Assembly: GCF_949987535.1 (NCBI RefSeq)
Contig: NC_080065.1
Coordinates: forward strand, 39,843,239-39,907,238
DNA: 64,000 nt
Source: Balaenoptera acutorostrata
Lineage: Eukaryota; Chordata; Mammalia; Artiodactyla; Balaenopteridae
Reading direction: 5' to 3'
In this document: positions 1 through 12,012 of the stretch, in pieces
How the letters are laid out: the number at the start of each line of letters is the position of its first letter
Numbering within the stretch: position 1 is the stretch's first letter
The notes under the pieces: model-generated
Told to the model about the DNA's origin: nothing
Seen by the model: only the letters and a program-made list of their open reading frames with translations
Databases searched by the model: none
Made by a program: the position numbers and the translations under genes

Positions 1-900
1 GTAGATAATTTCATGTCTCTTCTCTACCTGGAACCCTTCTGTAGCTCATAGTGAAATCCAGACTTCTTAGGTGGTTCACCAGGCCCTGCATGGATGGTTT
101 ATGTCCTGTATTCCTTTTAAAACACGATTCTGCTTTGGGCCTAAGGGAGTACCCAACAATGCCCTTGTCTTCATGACTAGAAAACTAGACAGAATCTTTA
201 ACTGTTTTTAAGATACTGGGCAATATGCAGTGAGGGACTGAAATCTCTGAGAAGGGAAACAAATGAGCTGAGCACTATGATCATCTGGTTTTCTGTCTGG
301 AGGGTCTTCCTGGGAATGGGGCTGAAACAGAGCATGGTACTGATATCTCTTGGTCACCAAGAGATATCAGAGTTCCAGGCTACAGAGGCATTTAGAATTT
401 GCAGAGTAGGGTACTGGGAATAAAGGAGCTTTGCTAAGAGGAAGCTCCAGAATTCTGTGTTGGGCAATCTGTGGAGGCTTTGGCTGAGGACTTACCTGTG
501 CGTGTACAGACTGAGACCCTGTGAAGCCAGGCAAAATGCCAACTGTTGGGAGGAAACTACCACGAGGGAGTAGTAAAAACAATGTATGGAGCTCACACAA
601 GGCTGGATGACCAAGTTCAGACCAGACTTCACTCTGACTGAAGAGTAATCATTGAAAACTCTCAGCATTTAGTAGCATCTGCAGAAAAACCATACATAAA
701 GAGTAGAGCTAACATATCTCTAAAGTAAAATCTATACTAGACTCTCACTAACCAAGTTAAAATGCAAGCCTTGAAAGGATCAAACTGATGTGCAAGTAAA
801 TTGATAACCTCTTGGAACAAAACTCAGTACTTTGTTAAGGAACGCAAAATATCCAGACACTCAACAATGTAGCATCCATGACATGAAATGACTACTAAAA
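1..900. other. No gene recognised; unique or very old DNA
   Basis: No frame here resembles a known protein and no repeat is confidently identified. The last part may already be the diverged 5' end of the L1 that becomes recognisable near position 900. The one distinctive item is the perfect palindrome at 340-370, listed separately. Confidence 0.5.
340..370. repeat. Perfect 31-bp palindrome (15-bp arms, 1-nt centre)
   Basis: The left arm CTGATATCTCTTGGT (340-354) is followed by a single C and then its exact reverse complement (356-370). Pairing stops at once on both outer sides. No larger inverted structure was seen around it. Such a short spacer can form a cruciform and may mark a small replication template-switch event. 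Confidence 0.85.
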
Positions 901-3240
901 ATTCACTAGACATACGCAGAAAATTATGACTCCTGATCAGGATTAAAACCATTCAATAAAGATTGATTCAGTTGTAATGAGAGAGAATGAGAAGAAAAGA
1001 TAAGGCTTTAGAAAAGTTACTATAAAATTCTTCAAGGATTTAAGGAAAAATATGAAAATGACAGAACAAATAGGAAATCTCAATAGAGAATTGGAATAAG
1101 TATATATACACATATATACATATATGTATATATATAAAATACCAACTGATAATTCTAGAACTTAAAACACAATATCTGAATTGAAATTTTCACTAGATTA
1201 AACATTGCAGAAGAAAACATTTAATGTGCAGGTGGGCAATAGAAACTGTTCAAAATGAATGACAGGAAAAGTCTGAAAACAAATCTTAATGCCTCAGTGA
1301 CCCATGGACAATATCAGTACATCTATCATATGTGTAATTGCAGCAACAGAAAATGAGGAGATAAATTGAAAAATTTTCAAGAAATAATAAACGTTTTCCA
1401 TGTTTGGTGAAAACTATAAACTCACTAATCCAAGAAGCTCAGCAAGCCCCAAGTAGCATTGACACAAAGTGAAATACAAGAAACATCATAATCAAATTGC
1501 TGGAAATCAGTGACATAATCTTAAAAACAGTCAGGGAAATAAGATGCACTGCACATAGTAGAACAACAATTAAAGATAACCACTGACATCTCATCAGGAA
1601 CTATGCAAGCCAGAAGACAACAATGACTTTTCAAAGTCCCAACAGAAAAAAGGTCAACCTAGAATTCTATATTCTGTAAAAATATTTTTCAAAAACAAGA
1701 GTGAAATAAGGACATAGTCACACACACAAAACCTCCAAGGATTTGTTTCTTGTAGGCCTGTGCTAAAAGAAATGTTAAAGGAAGTTCTTCTGGCAGAAGA
1801 AAAATGATACCAGATGAAAATTTGTATTACAAGAAGGAATAAAGGGTTCCAGAAATAGGTAATATGCAGACAATGAAATATTTTTTTCTAGTTACTAATT
1901 TATTTAAGAGACAATTGACTTTAATGCAAAACAATAACAATGTATTATAAGATTTACCATATGTGGAAAAAAATTATAAAAACATCACTACAAAGCATTG
2001 GGGGTTATAAATGGAAATATAAAGTTTACATATAGAATGATATACTTATGAAAATTTAAGATGCATATTGTGCATTTCAGCACAACCACTAAAAAAAACA
2101 AAACAGGACAGGTTAAAAGCCAATAGAGAACATAAAATGAAATGTAAAAATTATTCAATTTATCTAAAGGTAGGAAAGAAGGAAAAGGAATAAAGAGTAG
2201 ATGGAACAATAAAAATCAAATTGCAAGATGGTATTACTTAATATAAATTACTACATTAAATGTTAATAATCTAGCCACTACTACTAAAAGACATTTTCAG
2301 TTTGGGAAAAAAACAAAACCTAATTATTTGCTATTTATAAGAGAAACACATTATGCATAAAACTTGGGTTAAAAGTAAAGGATAGAAAAACACATACCAT
2401 GAAAACACTAATCATAAAAATGTGGGACTGGCTGTATTAATTCATCCAGAAGATATAACAACCCTAGATGTATATTTCCTTAATAACAGGGCTTCAAAAT
2501 ACACAAAGGGAAGACAAAACTGAAGGAATAAATAGAAAAGTTACAGTTGGATATTTCAACATTCTTCTTTAAGTAATTGATGGAGAAGTAGAAAGAATAT
2601 AATTATAAAAACTTGAATAATACCATTAATATACTCAAACCAATCACCATAGAACACTATGGCCCCACAACTGCAGAATATACATTTTTTTCATGTATGC
2701 AAAACATTACCAATGTGTCTAAATTTGAAAGGATTGAAATTATATATAGTATGTTCTCTGACCACAATTATGTTGTTGAAAATTAATAACAAAAGATGTA
2801 GAGAATCCCTAAATATTTGGAAATTAAGCAGCATACTTCTAAATAACACACTGATCAAAGAATAAATCATTAGGGAGCTCCTATCTAGACTGATCTAGAT
2901 AAAAATAAAGGAAATATAAATTACTATATCAGGAATAAGAGACATCACTCTAGAATCTACTAGCGTAGTAGGTTAATAAGAAACATTATGAACAATTTTA
3001 TATAAATACATTTGCTAACTTGGATGAAATGAATAAATTCCTTAAAAGATACAATAACCAAAACTGACATAATAAGAAACATCTGAATAGCCCTATATTT
3101 TAAAAGAAATTAACCTTAAGATTAAAAACCTTCCCACAAAGAAAACTCCAAACCCAAGATAGCTTCACTTATGAAGTCTATCAAACATTTAAGGGATAGT
3201 TAGCACAAAATTTTAAATATTTTTTCCCAAAAAAATGCTT
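900..3240 (+). mobile_element. Ancient L1 (L1M-type) remnant, ORF1 through ORF2 endonuclease and start of RT
   Basis: The sense strand resembles old mammalian L1. About 950-1640 matches the ORF1 text (asparagine- and lysine-rich frame with 'atccaagaagctcagcaa' and 'gccagaagacaa'). About 1640-2240 is the region before ORF2. 2240-2860 matches the ORF2 endonuclease (for example 'gggcttcaaaatacacaaag' and the 'tgttctctgaccacaatt' region). 2900-3230 enters the RT domain. Many stops and indels break all frames, so the element is long dead. It has no visible 3' end; an antisense L1 scrap follows after a short gap. Confidence 0.75.
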
Positions 3241-3419
3241 TCACAATCTCCTACACTCAGTACATCACAGAACTTATTATTCTATGTTATTACTGTCTGT
3301 TTTCACATCTCTCATCTACTACCCTGAAGCCAACCTTTTAACTATGTATCATCAATAACCAGGATGATGTTTGTTACAGAATTTGTGCTAAATAGATATA
3401 TGTTGATATTTTTTTCAAG

Positions 3420-3660
3420 TAAACATGGGTTAAAATTAACTTTATACTCCCACCAGTAATATACAAAGATTCTGATGATTCCACAGCCTAACCAGCACTT
3501 TATGGTATCAGTCTTTTTGATTGTAGCTATTTCTGAGGGTGTGTAGTGGTATTTCATCATGGTTTTAACTTGCATTTCTTTCTGGCTAATAATGTTGAGC
3601 ATTTTCATATGACCATATTGGCCAATTGTATATCTTCCCTTGTGAGATTCCTATTTAAGT
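3420..3660 (-). mobile_element. Ancient L1 fragment, ORF2 C-terminal end, antisense
   Basis: The reverse strand encodes a decayed version of the L1 ORF2 C-terminus: a start resembling MKMLNIISQKEMQVKTMMKY, a CW-G-CG block, then YYWWEYK. This is the same segment seen in better condition at about 45.1-45.3 kb. It is heavily diverged, so of the older L1M type. Confidence 0.7.
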
Positions 3661-3684
3661 CTTTTGCTCATTCTTTGACTTTAA

Positions 3685-3710
3685 TGTGTGTGTGTGTATG
3701 TGTGTGTGTG
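3685..3710. repeat. (TG)n microsatellite
   Basis: An alternating TG tract interrupted by one TA. It is followed by a 15-bp direct duplication, 'catgttatattttat', at 3711 and again near 3741. Confidence 0.8.
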
Positions 3711-4238
3711 CATGTTATATTTTATCTGCTTTTTAAAATGCATGTTATATTTTATTTAAGGAGAGACAAAATACTCTAAAACCTGTAGACAAATGATTAA
3801 AAACAGGAATTTTGAAAATTTAGAATTGGATGTGATGAGATTGAATAGCTCAAGATAAACTGATTCTTCAGTTAGTGTGGACCAAACTAACAGCAATGGT
3901 AGGAATGAAATCACTATGCCAAAACAAGACAAAAGCAATACATAACAACTCCAAACCAATCAACAACCAACCAAGCCACCATTCCTTCCATTAAAAATAA
4001 GTATCATGTAAAAGTCAAAGGTAAGAAATTACAATGGTAGGTGACTTTCATTTCTGTGGGGTTCATTTTGTTGATTAAAAAAAATTCCTCACTATATTTT
4101 ATGCAGCAAAATTTTGCAAAATAATTCTGAGGTCACTCACTCTAAAACTGCAATTTTGATTGGACACAAAACAAAGTACAAAAATAGGTTTCCTACCTTC
4201 TTTGTAAATGGAACAGCTTACTAATATCAAGAATTTCT

Positions 4239-4520
4239 GGGCTTCCCTGGTGGCGCAGTGGTTGAGAATCTGCCTGCTAATGCAGGGGACACAGGTTCGA
4301 GCCCTGGTCCAGGAAGATCCCACATGCCACGGAGCAACTAGGCCCGTGAGCCACAACTACTGAGCCTGCGCGTCTGGAGCCTGTTGCTCCGCAACAGGAG
4401 AGGCCATGATAGTGAGAGGCCCGCGCACCACGGTGAAGAGTGGCCCCCGCTCGCCGCAACTAGAGAAAGCCCTCGCACAGAAACGAAGACCCAACACAAC
4501 CATAAATAAATAAATAATTA
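4239..4520 (+). mobile_element. CHR-type tRNA-Glu SINE, short form
   Basis: The head starts 'ggcttccctggtggcgcagt' and has both internal pol III promoter boxes: A box TGGCGCAGTGG at 4251-4261 and B box GGTTCGAGCCC at 4294-4304. The body ('actactgagcctgcgcgtct', 'gcccgcgcaccacggtgaag') and an (AAAT)n tail follow. This is the cetacean CHR body; the ruminant Bov-tA body is absent. It belongs to the short subtype, like the copy at 11397, lacking part of the central duplicated segment found in the two long copies near 28.3 and 30.1 kb. Non-autonomous; mobilised by L1. Confidence 0.93.
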
Positions 4521-4680
4521 ATTAATTTAAAAAAATTCTGTAAAATATTTAAATATGGCAATGAAATATTTTAAAAACATTTTAAAAAATATAATTAATT
4601 TTATATTTATTTTTAATTATATTATAAAAATAATATTTTTTAAAAATAATTAAAAATAAGTAATATGTGTAACAAGGACA
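4521..4680. repeat. AT-rich low-complexity tract
   Basis: Almost pure A/T following the SINE tail, with repeated 'aaaaataat' and 'aattaatt' motifs. It may be partly an expanded SINE tail. No coding or structured content. Confidence 0.6.
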
Positions 4681-5470
4681 GGCTATGAGGAGAGATCAAC
4701 CTGTTAAACCCAAAACTGACTTTGCCATGGGTATTTTAAATGTATAAACTTCTACATAAGTGTAATCATTACCATTGCATAATACATAGGATAATATAGT
4801 CAAAGAATCCAAAAATACACATCTATATTTGATGTATTGAAGAATGAAATTATCTGAAATATTAATGTCTGGCTACTGTCTTTCAAATTTGCATGGTATG
4901 AAATTTCCACAGAAACGAATGTGAAGACAATAAAATTCTTAGTGTTTAAGTTAAAAACATTCTTTACTGATGGTACAAAAGCAGTGACAAGGAGAACCTC
5001 AGATATTGTGGGTTATAGAAAAATTGATTGCAAATTCCACTTATGTTATGACAATATGAGCAGTTCATAGGCTTACACGAAAATTATTAAAAAACCTCAA
5101 CCAATTAGTCTCTGGAAATGGTCCTATGGACATACAGCAAATGAAGTAACTTTATTCAAGAAAATCTACTAAAACTCAGCATACCGAATTTCTGGCATTT
5201 GAACCACAACCCATTTCCTCTGAATCTAGTGTGAGGAAACTCCACTCCAAGTGGGTGTGGCCAAGAACACAAGGCTCCCTTTTCCTCAGGCTCTCAGTTG
5301 AGGGCTACAGTGTATTCCTGGGAAGGGCAAGGCAAGGCAGGGCATCAGCATTTCTTAACCCATTCTCCAACCTGCTGTAGAGGCTAAGTTCATAGATAGC
5401 GCCACGAAGAGATATGGTCTTTCTTCTTCCACATAGCCCCCACTCATGTGATAGAGGCAGAAGGTTGGGC
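4680..5470. other. No gene or confident repeat seen
   Basis: Unique-looking DNA without a supported open frame. 5220-5470 is more GC-rich ('gggaagggcaaggcaaggca') but has no recognisable coding content. Confidence 0.5.
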
Positions 5471-5475
5471 ACTGT

Positions 5476-8400
5476 AAAAAAAAATTTGTATTAAAGCATA
5501 GTTGATTTACAATATTATATTAGTTTCAGGTATATGGCATAGTGATTCAGTATTTTTACAGACTATACTCCATTAAAGGTTATTACAAAATAATGACTAT
5601 AATTTCCTGTGCTGTACAATATATCCTTGTTTCTTATCTATTTTATACATAGTATTGTTAGTGTGTACCTCTTAATCCCATACCCCTATCATGCCCCTCC
5701 CCCCTTCCCTCTCCCCTGTGGTAACCACTAGTTTGTTTTCTATATCTGAGTCTGTTTCTGTTTTGCTATATACATTTGTTCGTTTTATTTTTTAGATTAC
5801 ACATATAAGTGATATTATACAGAATTTGTCTTTCTCTGACTTATTTCACTTAGCATAATAACCCTCCAAATCCATCCATGTTGTCGCAAATAGCAAAATT
5901 TTATTCTTTTTTTATGGCTGAGTAATATTCCTCTGTGTGTGTGTGTGCGTGTGTGTGTGTGTGTTTATATACACACACACACACACACACCACATCTTCT
6001 GTGTCCATTCATCTGTTGATGGACCCTTAGTCTGCTTTCGTATCTTGGCTATTGTAAATAGTGCTGCTATGAACATTGGGGTACATATATCTTTTGGAAT
6101 ATAGTGTGTTTTTATATGTAGTTGGATCTGATTTGCTAATATTTTGTTGAGAATTTTTGAATCTATATTAATCAAAGATACTGGCCTGTAATTTTCTTTC
6201 TTTGTATTATCTTTGTCTGATTTTGGTATCAGGATAATGGTGGTTTTGTAGAATGAATTTGGGAGTATTTCATCCTCTTCAAATTTTTTGCAATAGTTTT
6301 AGAAGAATAGGTGTTAGCTCTCCTTTATATGTTTGGTAGAATTCTCCTGTGAAGCTGTTTGGTCCTGGACTTTTGTTTGCTGGGAGTTTTTAAAAAAATT
6401 ATTATTACAGATTCAATTTTTCTATTAGCAATTGGTCTGTTCAGATTGTCTGTTTCTTCTTGATTCAGTCTTGGCAGGTTGTATGTTTCTAGAAATTTGT
6501 CCATTTCTTATAGGTTGTCCAGTTTGTTTGTACATAACTTTTTGTAGCATTCTCTAATGATTTTTTTTGTATGTCTGTGGTAGTGGTTTTTATTTCTACT
6601 CTTTTTATTTCTTACTTTGTTTTTTGGGTCCTCTCTCTTTTCTCCTTGGTAAGCCTGGCTAAATATTTATCAATTTTGTTTTCAAAAATGCAGCTCTTAG
6701 TTTCATTGATATTTTCTATTGTTATTTTTGCCTCTGTTTATTTCTTCTCTGATCTTTATTTTTTCCTTCCTTCTGCTGGGGCTTTGTTCTTCTTTTTTGA
6801 ATTCCTTTAGATGGTAGATTAGGTTGTTTATGTGAGATTATTCTTGTTTTTTGAGAAAGACCTGTACTGCTATAAACTTCCCTCATAACTGCTTTTGCTG
6901 TATCCCATAAATTTTTGAAAATTGTGTTTCCATTTTCATTTGTGTCAAGTTTTTTTTGGATTTCCTCTTTGATTTTTTTCATTGACACATTGGTTCCTAA
7001 GTATCATGTTTGGTCTCCATGTGTTTGTTCTTTTTCCATTTTTATTTCTGTAATTGATTTCTAGTTTCATACTCTTGTGGATGGAAAAAATGCTTAATAT
7101 AATTTCTATCTTCTTAAATTTGTTGAGACTTGTTTTGTGGCCTAGCATGTGATCTGTCCTAGAGAATATTTCATGTGCACTTGAAAAGAATGTGTATTCT
7201 GCTGGTTTTAGATGGAATGTCCTGTAGATATCCAATAAGTCCAACTGATCTATTGTGTCATTTAAAACCACTGTTGCCTTATTGATTTTCTGTCTGGATG
7301 TTTTGTCCATTGATGTAAGTGGAGTGCTAAAGTCCTTTACTATTATTGTATTATTTTCAATTTCTCCCTTCATGTCTGTTAATATTTATTTTATATATTT
7401 AGGTGTTCTTATATTGTGTGTATTTGTTAATTAGTATAATATCCTCCTCTTGTATTGATCCCTTTATTATTAAATAATGCCCTTCTTTTCTTTTGTTATA
7501 ACCTTTGTTTTAAAGTCTACTTTGTCTGATATGAGTATTGCTATGCTCACTTTCTTGTCATTTCCTTTTGGATAAAATGTCTTTTTCCATCCCCTCACTT
7601 TGTCTCTGTGTCTCTTTAGCTCTGAAATGAGTCTCTTGTAAGCAGCATATAGATGGGTCTTGTATTTTATCCAATCAGCCAACCTATGTCTTTTGATTGG
7701 CACATTTAGTCCATTGATGTTTAAAGTAATTACTGATAGGTATGTACTTACTGCCATTTTATTACTTGTTTTCCATTTGTTCTTGAAGTTCTTCTCTGTT
7801 CATTTCTGTTTCTTCCCTTGTGGTTTGATGATTTTCTTTGGTCGTATGCTTATGTTTTTCTTTTTAGTTTTTTTTTTTTTTGTATCTATTGTAGGTTTTT
7901 GATTTGTGGTTACCATAGTGTTCATATATGTTGACCTATATCTTTTTGTTTTAAATTGGTTGTCATTAAAGTTCAGACACGTTCTAAAAGATTAACATTT
8001 TTTACCCTGCTCCCCACATTTTGTGTTTTTTATGTCATATTTTACACCTTCATGTTTATTTCTTAACTGTTTGTTGTAGTTATAGTTGCTTTGACAATTT
8101 TTTTTGACTTTTAATCTTTCTACTAACTTATTTAAATGGTTGATCCTCTGTCCTTACTATATATTTGCCTCTTCCAGTGAGGTTTTTCCTTTCCTGTAGA
8201 TTCTTTCTTCTTTTTCACTTCAAGAAGCTCCTTTAACATTTCTTTTAGGGTAGGTTTATTATTGATGAACTCTCAGTTTTTGCTTGTCTGAGAAGTGCCT
8301 TTATCTCTCCTTCAATTCTAAGTGAATATCTTGCTGGGTAGAGCATCCTAGGTTTCAGGTTTTTCCCTTTCAGCCCTTTAAATATATCATGCTACTCTCT

Positions 8401-8690
8401 TCTGGCCTGCAAAGTTTCTGCAGAAAAGATAGCTTTAGGGGGTTCCCTTTTATATGACTTTTTCTCTTGTTGCCCTTAGAATTCTCTTTATTTTTTAATG
8501 TTTGCTATTTTAATTAAATGCCTTGGGTTCATCTTGTTTGGGACCATCTGTGCTTCCTGTAGCCGGATATCTGTTTCCTTCTTCAGGTTTGGAGAGTTTT
8601 CAGCCACAATTTCATAAAATACATTTTTGATGCTCTTCTCTCTCTTCTCCTTCTGGGACCCTGGCTAATGTAAATGTTGATATGCTTAAT
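5476..8690 (-). mobile_element. L1 element, antisense, with internal deletion of ORF2 C-terminal half
   Basis: Read on the minus strand, 5476-6100 is the L1 3'UTR and A tail (poly-T at 5476). 6105-7757 is the RT and endonuclease part of ORF2. Its N-terminus is seen as ITLNINGLNVPIKRHRLADW, starting near 7757. 7757-8690 is sequence 5' of ORF2. Near 6105 the 3'UTR joins directly to the middle of the RT domain, so the ORF2 C-terminal part is missing; it is present in the L1s at 13.3 and 44.4 kb. Frames are broken throughout (minus frames 6722-6988, 6945-7373, 7470-7757). Older than the L1 at 44.4 kb. The exact 5' edge is uncertain. Confidence 0.8.
5934..5992. repeat. (TG)n/(CA)n compound microsatellite forming a hairpin
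   Basis: TG repeats (5934-5964, one CG interruption) are followed by 'tatat' and CA repeats (5971-5992). The two tracts are reverse complements and could fold. It sits where other L1 3'UTRs in this window have the short 'ttgtatatatgt' motif, so it probably grew from that seed. Confidence 0.85.
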
Positions 8691-8694
8691 GTTA

Positions 8695-8960
8695 TTCCAG
8701 ATATGTCTAAAAGAAAAACTCACTTTGGATTAGAACAAATCTCAAATACTGAAATCAAAAACCATTCTTGCAAGGACAGTTTAATTAAATTGAGATCCAA
8801 CTATATGCTATCTATAGGAGAAACACTTTAGCTTCAAAGATACAAACAGATTAAAAGTAAAAGGAAGGGAAAAAGATTTATCATGCAAACTGCAACCATA
8901 AGAAAAGTGCACTGGCTACCTTAATATCAAACAAAATAGGCTTTAGTGTTAAAAATGTTC
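8695..8960 (+). mobile_element. Ancient L1 fragment, ORF2 endonuclease region, sense
   Basis: The text 'gatccaactatatgctatct', 'gattaaaagtaaaaggaa' and 'atcatgcaaactgcaacc' matches the start of the old L1 ORF2 endonuclease coding region, as also seen at 2330-2420. It is in the opposite orientation to the L1 just before it, so a separate insertion or an inversion. Confidence 0.65.
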
Positions 8961-9154
8961 TAAAGTTGTGGCAGTTCTACACATCTTGAATATACTAAAA
9001 AACATTGTAGAGTTTATAAATGTATGGATTGTATTTTTACTAGTCGTATATGATCCCTCTAAATGCATTAGGATTATATTGAAAATATTCACCCAAAGCA
9101 AAATAATTTAAATACCACCATGAGGTTAAAAAGATGGCAACTGTCATCCACAGT

Positions 9155-9275
9155 CTAAAATTTTTATATTCATCGAAACAACCCTATTATTTTACTCTTC
9201 TTTCATCAGATGAAGAAACTAAGTGATTTTCCTGAGATCAGTTGATAATGAGAGACTTAGGACTAGCATCTTAGA
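9155..9275 (+). mobile_element. MIR fragment
   Basis: The block 'cagatgaagaaactaagtga' followed by a decayed 'gatcagttgataatgag' resembles the 3' half of MIR, an ancient tRNA-derived SINE shared by mammals. Confidence 0.55.
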
Positions 9276-9309
9276 ATTTGGACTTGGTTTATTTATATAC
9301 TTAATTTTG

Positions 9310-9660
9310 ACTTGACTGTCTACTATATGTAAAAAAACTCTACTTGGAATTGAGGATTCAGTGGAAAATAAAAACAGAAATGGATCCTGTCTTCTTGGGT
9401 ATTACAGTCCAGTGGGAATAAGGACAGTATTCTAATAACCACAACTGTGGTGAGTGTTATAAAGAGTGGACTGGCAGTGCTGTGATAGCGTGAAAGTAAT
9501 TTGACAGCAGAGGGAAGTCATAGAAGGCTTTCTTGTGACAATGGCAAGTGAGCTGAGTTCTGATGGAAGACCAGGCACAGGTAGGGAGGGGTGGAGAGAG
9601 TATCTCATGGAGTAGAATAGCAGCAGATCTGTGGTTGAAGAGAGCAGAGTACACTTGACA
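9310..9660 (+). mobile_element. L2 fragment
   Basis: The order 'tctactatatg', 'tccagtgggaataaggacag', 'gtgagtgttataaagag' and 'tgagctgagttctgatgg' follows the L2 3' region. Strongly diverged and non-coding. Confidence 0.55.
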
Positions 9661-10900
9661 AATAAAAAAGAGGCTTGTTTTGCTGGCCCATTGAGCTACC
9701 CAATAACTCAGAATGTAAGATTGTTTTTAAAATGCAAAATTTGGTTTCCTTGGATATGAATTTGTTATTATAATTTGTTATTTCTTTGTAAGTATTGCTT
9801 TTGGGTTTAAAGCGTTTGAAATACATAATACTTGAATGATATCATATCTTCTTGGAAATCCCACAGATTTAGTGTGGAATAGTTTTTATGAAAATCTTAG
9901 AAAATCTTAGACAATATTTCCATTTGTTATGGGAGATTACTATATTATATAAAAAGCATCAATACAAAATCAGATATCCAAATTGTGAGAAAATTCTAGA
10001 CTTAGGCATTTTTATACTGCAAAATGGAGCAGCCCAAATTTTCATTCAATCTTTGATGTTCTTACCAGCATCTTATTTTAATATACTTTATCTTTAGCCA
10101 GCAAATGTAGAGCAGCTAAAATGCAACATTAAAGACTCAGTGGTGCATATCTGATTGAATAACCAATAAACAAAATACAGTGTTTCATTTTCCCTGAAAC
10201 TGCAGGCCTTAGTTTTGCAAAGACAGATCATGAAGGCAAAAAATAGGTCTATCCTGAGAATTTGATTGTTTAATTTCTTTTTCCTGAATTTCTCTACTAT
10301 CCTGTATGTTTCTGTCATTTTCTCTACCAAAAGTAGGGTGAGTCTAATGAACAAATTGTGAAAGGACCTCTTCTGCGTATTCTATCAATATGGAACTGAT
10401 TTGAAATGAGGGAAAATATAGAAAGTTTGTAAATGGATTACCTTATGTAGTCCATAAGCAGAAGAAACTAGACCTTTGTCTTTTGACATCTAACATGTAG
10501 ACCAAGGTAGAAATATCCATGGCAGCATTGATCTATAGACCTATTTGTTGAGTCCACGACATGATTTAGAATTTTTAAAATTAGTTTATCAACATTTGAA
10601 ACTTAGGTGTTACTTGTATAAAAGGTTTGTCTTCTCATAAAAATATCAGACAATTTGATAGCACTGGGTCCACAATAATTAATTGAAATGGCAATTGTGC
10701 CTTTTAAAAAGCAGTGAACTCTCTAGTTTGTCACCATCTTCATCTGGCCTTCTTCATTTATTTACATTACTTGCTAAGCACCTTTAGGCATTTGATTATT
10801 TTAGCACCTGTATTACTGTTCTTTGTGTGCAAGAAAGTAGAACTGAACATGTTAAGAACTCTTAAGAGGATGATATTTTTACTCAACTTGCAAGCTAGCA
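9660..10900. other. No gene or confident repeat seen
   Basis: AT-rich unique-looking sequence. Short frames at 9888-10097 and 10714-10977 have no recognisable domains or codon-bias evidence. A tandem 11-bp duplication ('gaaaatcttag') lies at about 9889-9909. Confidence 0.5.
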
Positions 10901-10914
10901 AGTTAGGCTTGCTG

Positions 10915-11130
10915 CAGTTTTACAAATGCTGGCAGAAGACACGAGACTCTTGGGTCAAAGACAAAGGACTTTATTAATAGCAGTAGCTACAGTATCAGCA
11001 TTTTCTTTTACCACTTCTGTGAACCCAAATTCCTACAGGGTGATTTGTGTATGATATTGAATAAAATCTGACCTACATACAGATTCTGTTTTCATGCATT
11101 CCAGATCAGGAACAAATCTTTATGGCTGAG
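10915..11130 (-). mobile_element. Possible LTR fragment, antisense (tentative)
   Basis: On the minus strand an AATAAA-type signal near 10970 is followed by 'gtcctttgtctttgacccaa' and 'gagtctcgtgtcttctgcc'. This resembles the R/U5 part of a retroviral LTR. No second LTR or internal region was recognised, and the boundaries are guesses. Confidence 0.25.
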
Positions 11131-11234
11131 AGAAATTTTAGAATTTTGAGTGGTTAGAATGTTGAGGACTAATTGAATGTAGATTTGTTATTAGATTAGT
11201 ATTTTATTAGGTATATATATCTATGTGAAGTTTA

Positions 11235-11935
11235 TATTTTTATCAAATTAAGGTGATTTTAAATTTTTAAATTTTGAGATAATTTTAGATTAATGGAAGA
11301 ATTACAAAAGTAATAGAGTTTCTGAAACTTTTCACCCAGTTTCCCCTTATGTTAACATCTTATATAATCACAAGACTCTATCAAAGATAAGAAATTGGGC
11401 TTCCCTGGTGGCGCAGTGGTTGAGAATCTGCCTGCCAATGCAGGGGACACGGGTTCGCGCCCTGGTCTGGGAAGATCCCACATGCCGCGGAACGACTGGG
11501 CCCGTGAGCCACAATTACTGAGCCTGCGCGTCTGGAGCCTGTGCTCCGCAACAAGGGAGGCCGCGATAGTGAGGCCCGCGCACCGCGATGAAGAATGGCC
11601 CCCACTTGCCACAACTGGAGAAAGCCCTCACACAGAAACGAAGACCCAACACAGCCATAAATAAATAAATAAATAAATAAAATATTTAAAAAAAAAAAAA
11701 AGGTAAGAAATTAACCATGGTACGATATTATTAGATAAACTACAAAATTTATTCAGATTTCACCAGATATTTCATTTATTTCTGTTTTTCTGGTTCAGGA
11801 TCCAACCCAGCTTCTCATATTGCAAATAGTTATCATCCCTAGTCTCCTACAGTGTATAAGAGTTTCTCAGTCTTACTTTGTATTTTATGGTCTTGACCCT
11901 TGTGAAGAGGATTGGTCACTATATTATAGAACATC
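11235..11935 (-). mobile_element. Old L1 3'UTR fragment, antisense, split by a SINE
   Basis: The pieces 'ttcacccagtttcccctta' before the SINE and 'tattcagatttcaccagat' plus 'tctgtttttctggttcagga' after it match the antisense 3'UTR of old L1M elements. The SINE at 11397-11700 interrupts them. Confidence 0.65.
11397..11700 (+). mobile_element. CHR-type tRNA-Glu SINE, short form, with target-site duplication
   Basis: Head 'gggcttccctggtggcgcag'. A box TGGCGCAGTGG is at 11409-11419 and B box GGTTCGCGCCC at 11452-11462. The tail is (AAAT)n followed by an A run ending near 11700. The flanks agatAAGAAATT-type (11385-11396) and aggtAAGAAATT-type (11701-11712) form an 11/12-matching target-site duplication, the hallmark of L1-mediated insertion. 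High GC and retained CpGs make this a relatively young copy. Same short subtype as the 4.2-kb copy. Confidence 0.95.
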
Positions 11936-11937
11936 TT

Positions 11938-12012
11938 TTCTTTTTTTCCTCCCCCCCCTCCCTCCCTCCCTCCCTTTCTTCCTTCCTTTCTTCCTTCTCT
12001 CTTTCTGCTTTT
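11938..12012. repeat. (CCCT)n/(TTCC)n pyrimidine tract
   Basis: A long, nearly pure polypyrimidine run with 'ccctccctccctccc' units. Purine/pyrimidine strand asymmetry of this kind can adopt triplex structures. It lies between two L1 fragments. Confidence 0.8.

Noticed and set aside
4239..4310. tRNA-like promoter boxes suggesting a tRNA gene (also at 11397 and 30112)
   Set aside because: The A and B boxes belong to tRNA-Glu-derived SINE heads followed by SINE body and A-rich tail. No complete cloverleaf with matching acceptor stem.
5934..5992. Regular short repeats as a possible CRISPR array
   Set aside because: Dinucleotide microsatellite in an L1 3'UTR of a mammalian genome. No repeat-spacer structure anywhere in the window.
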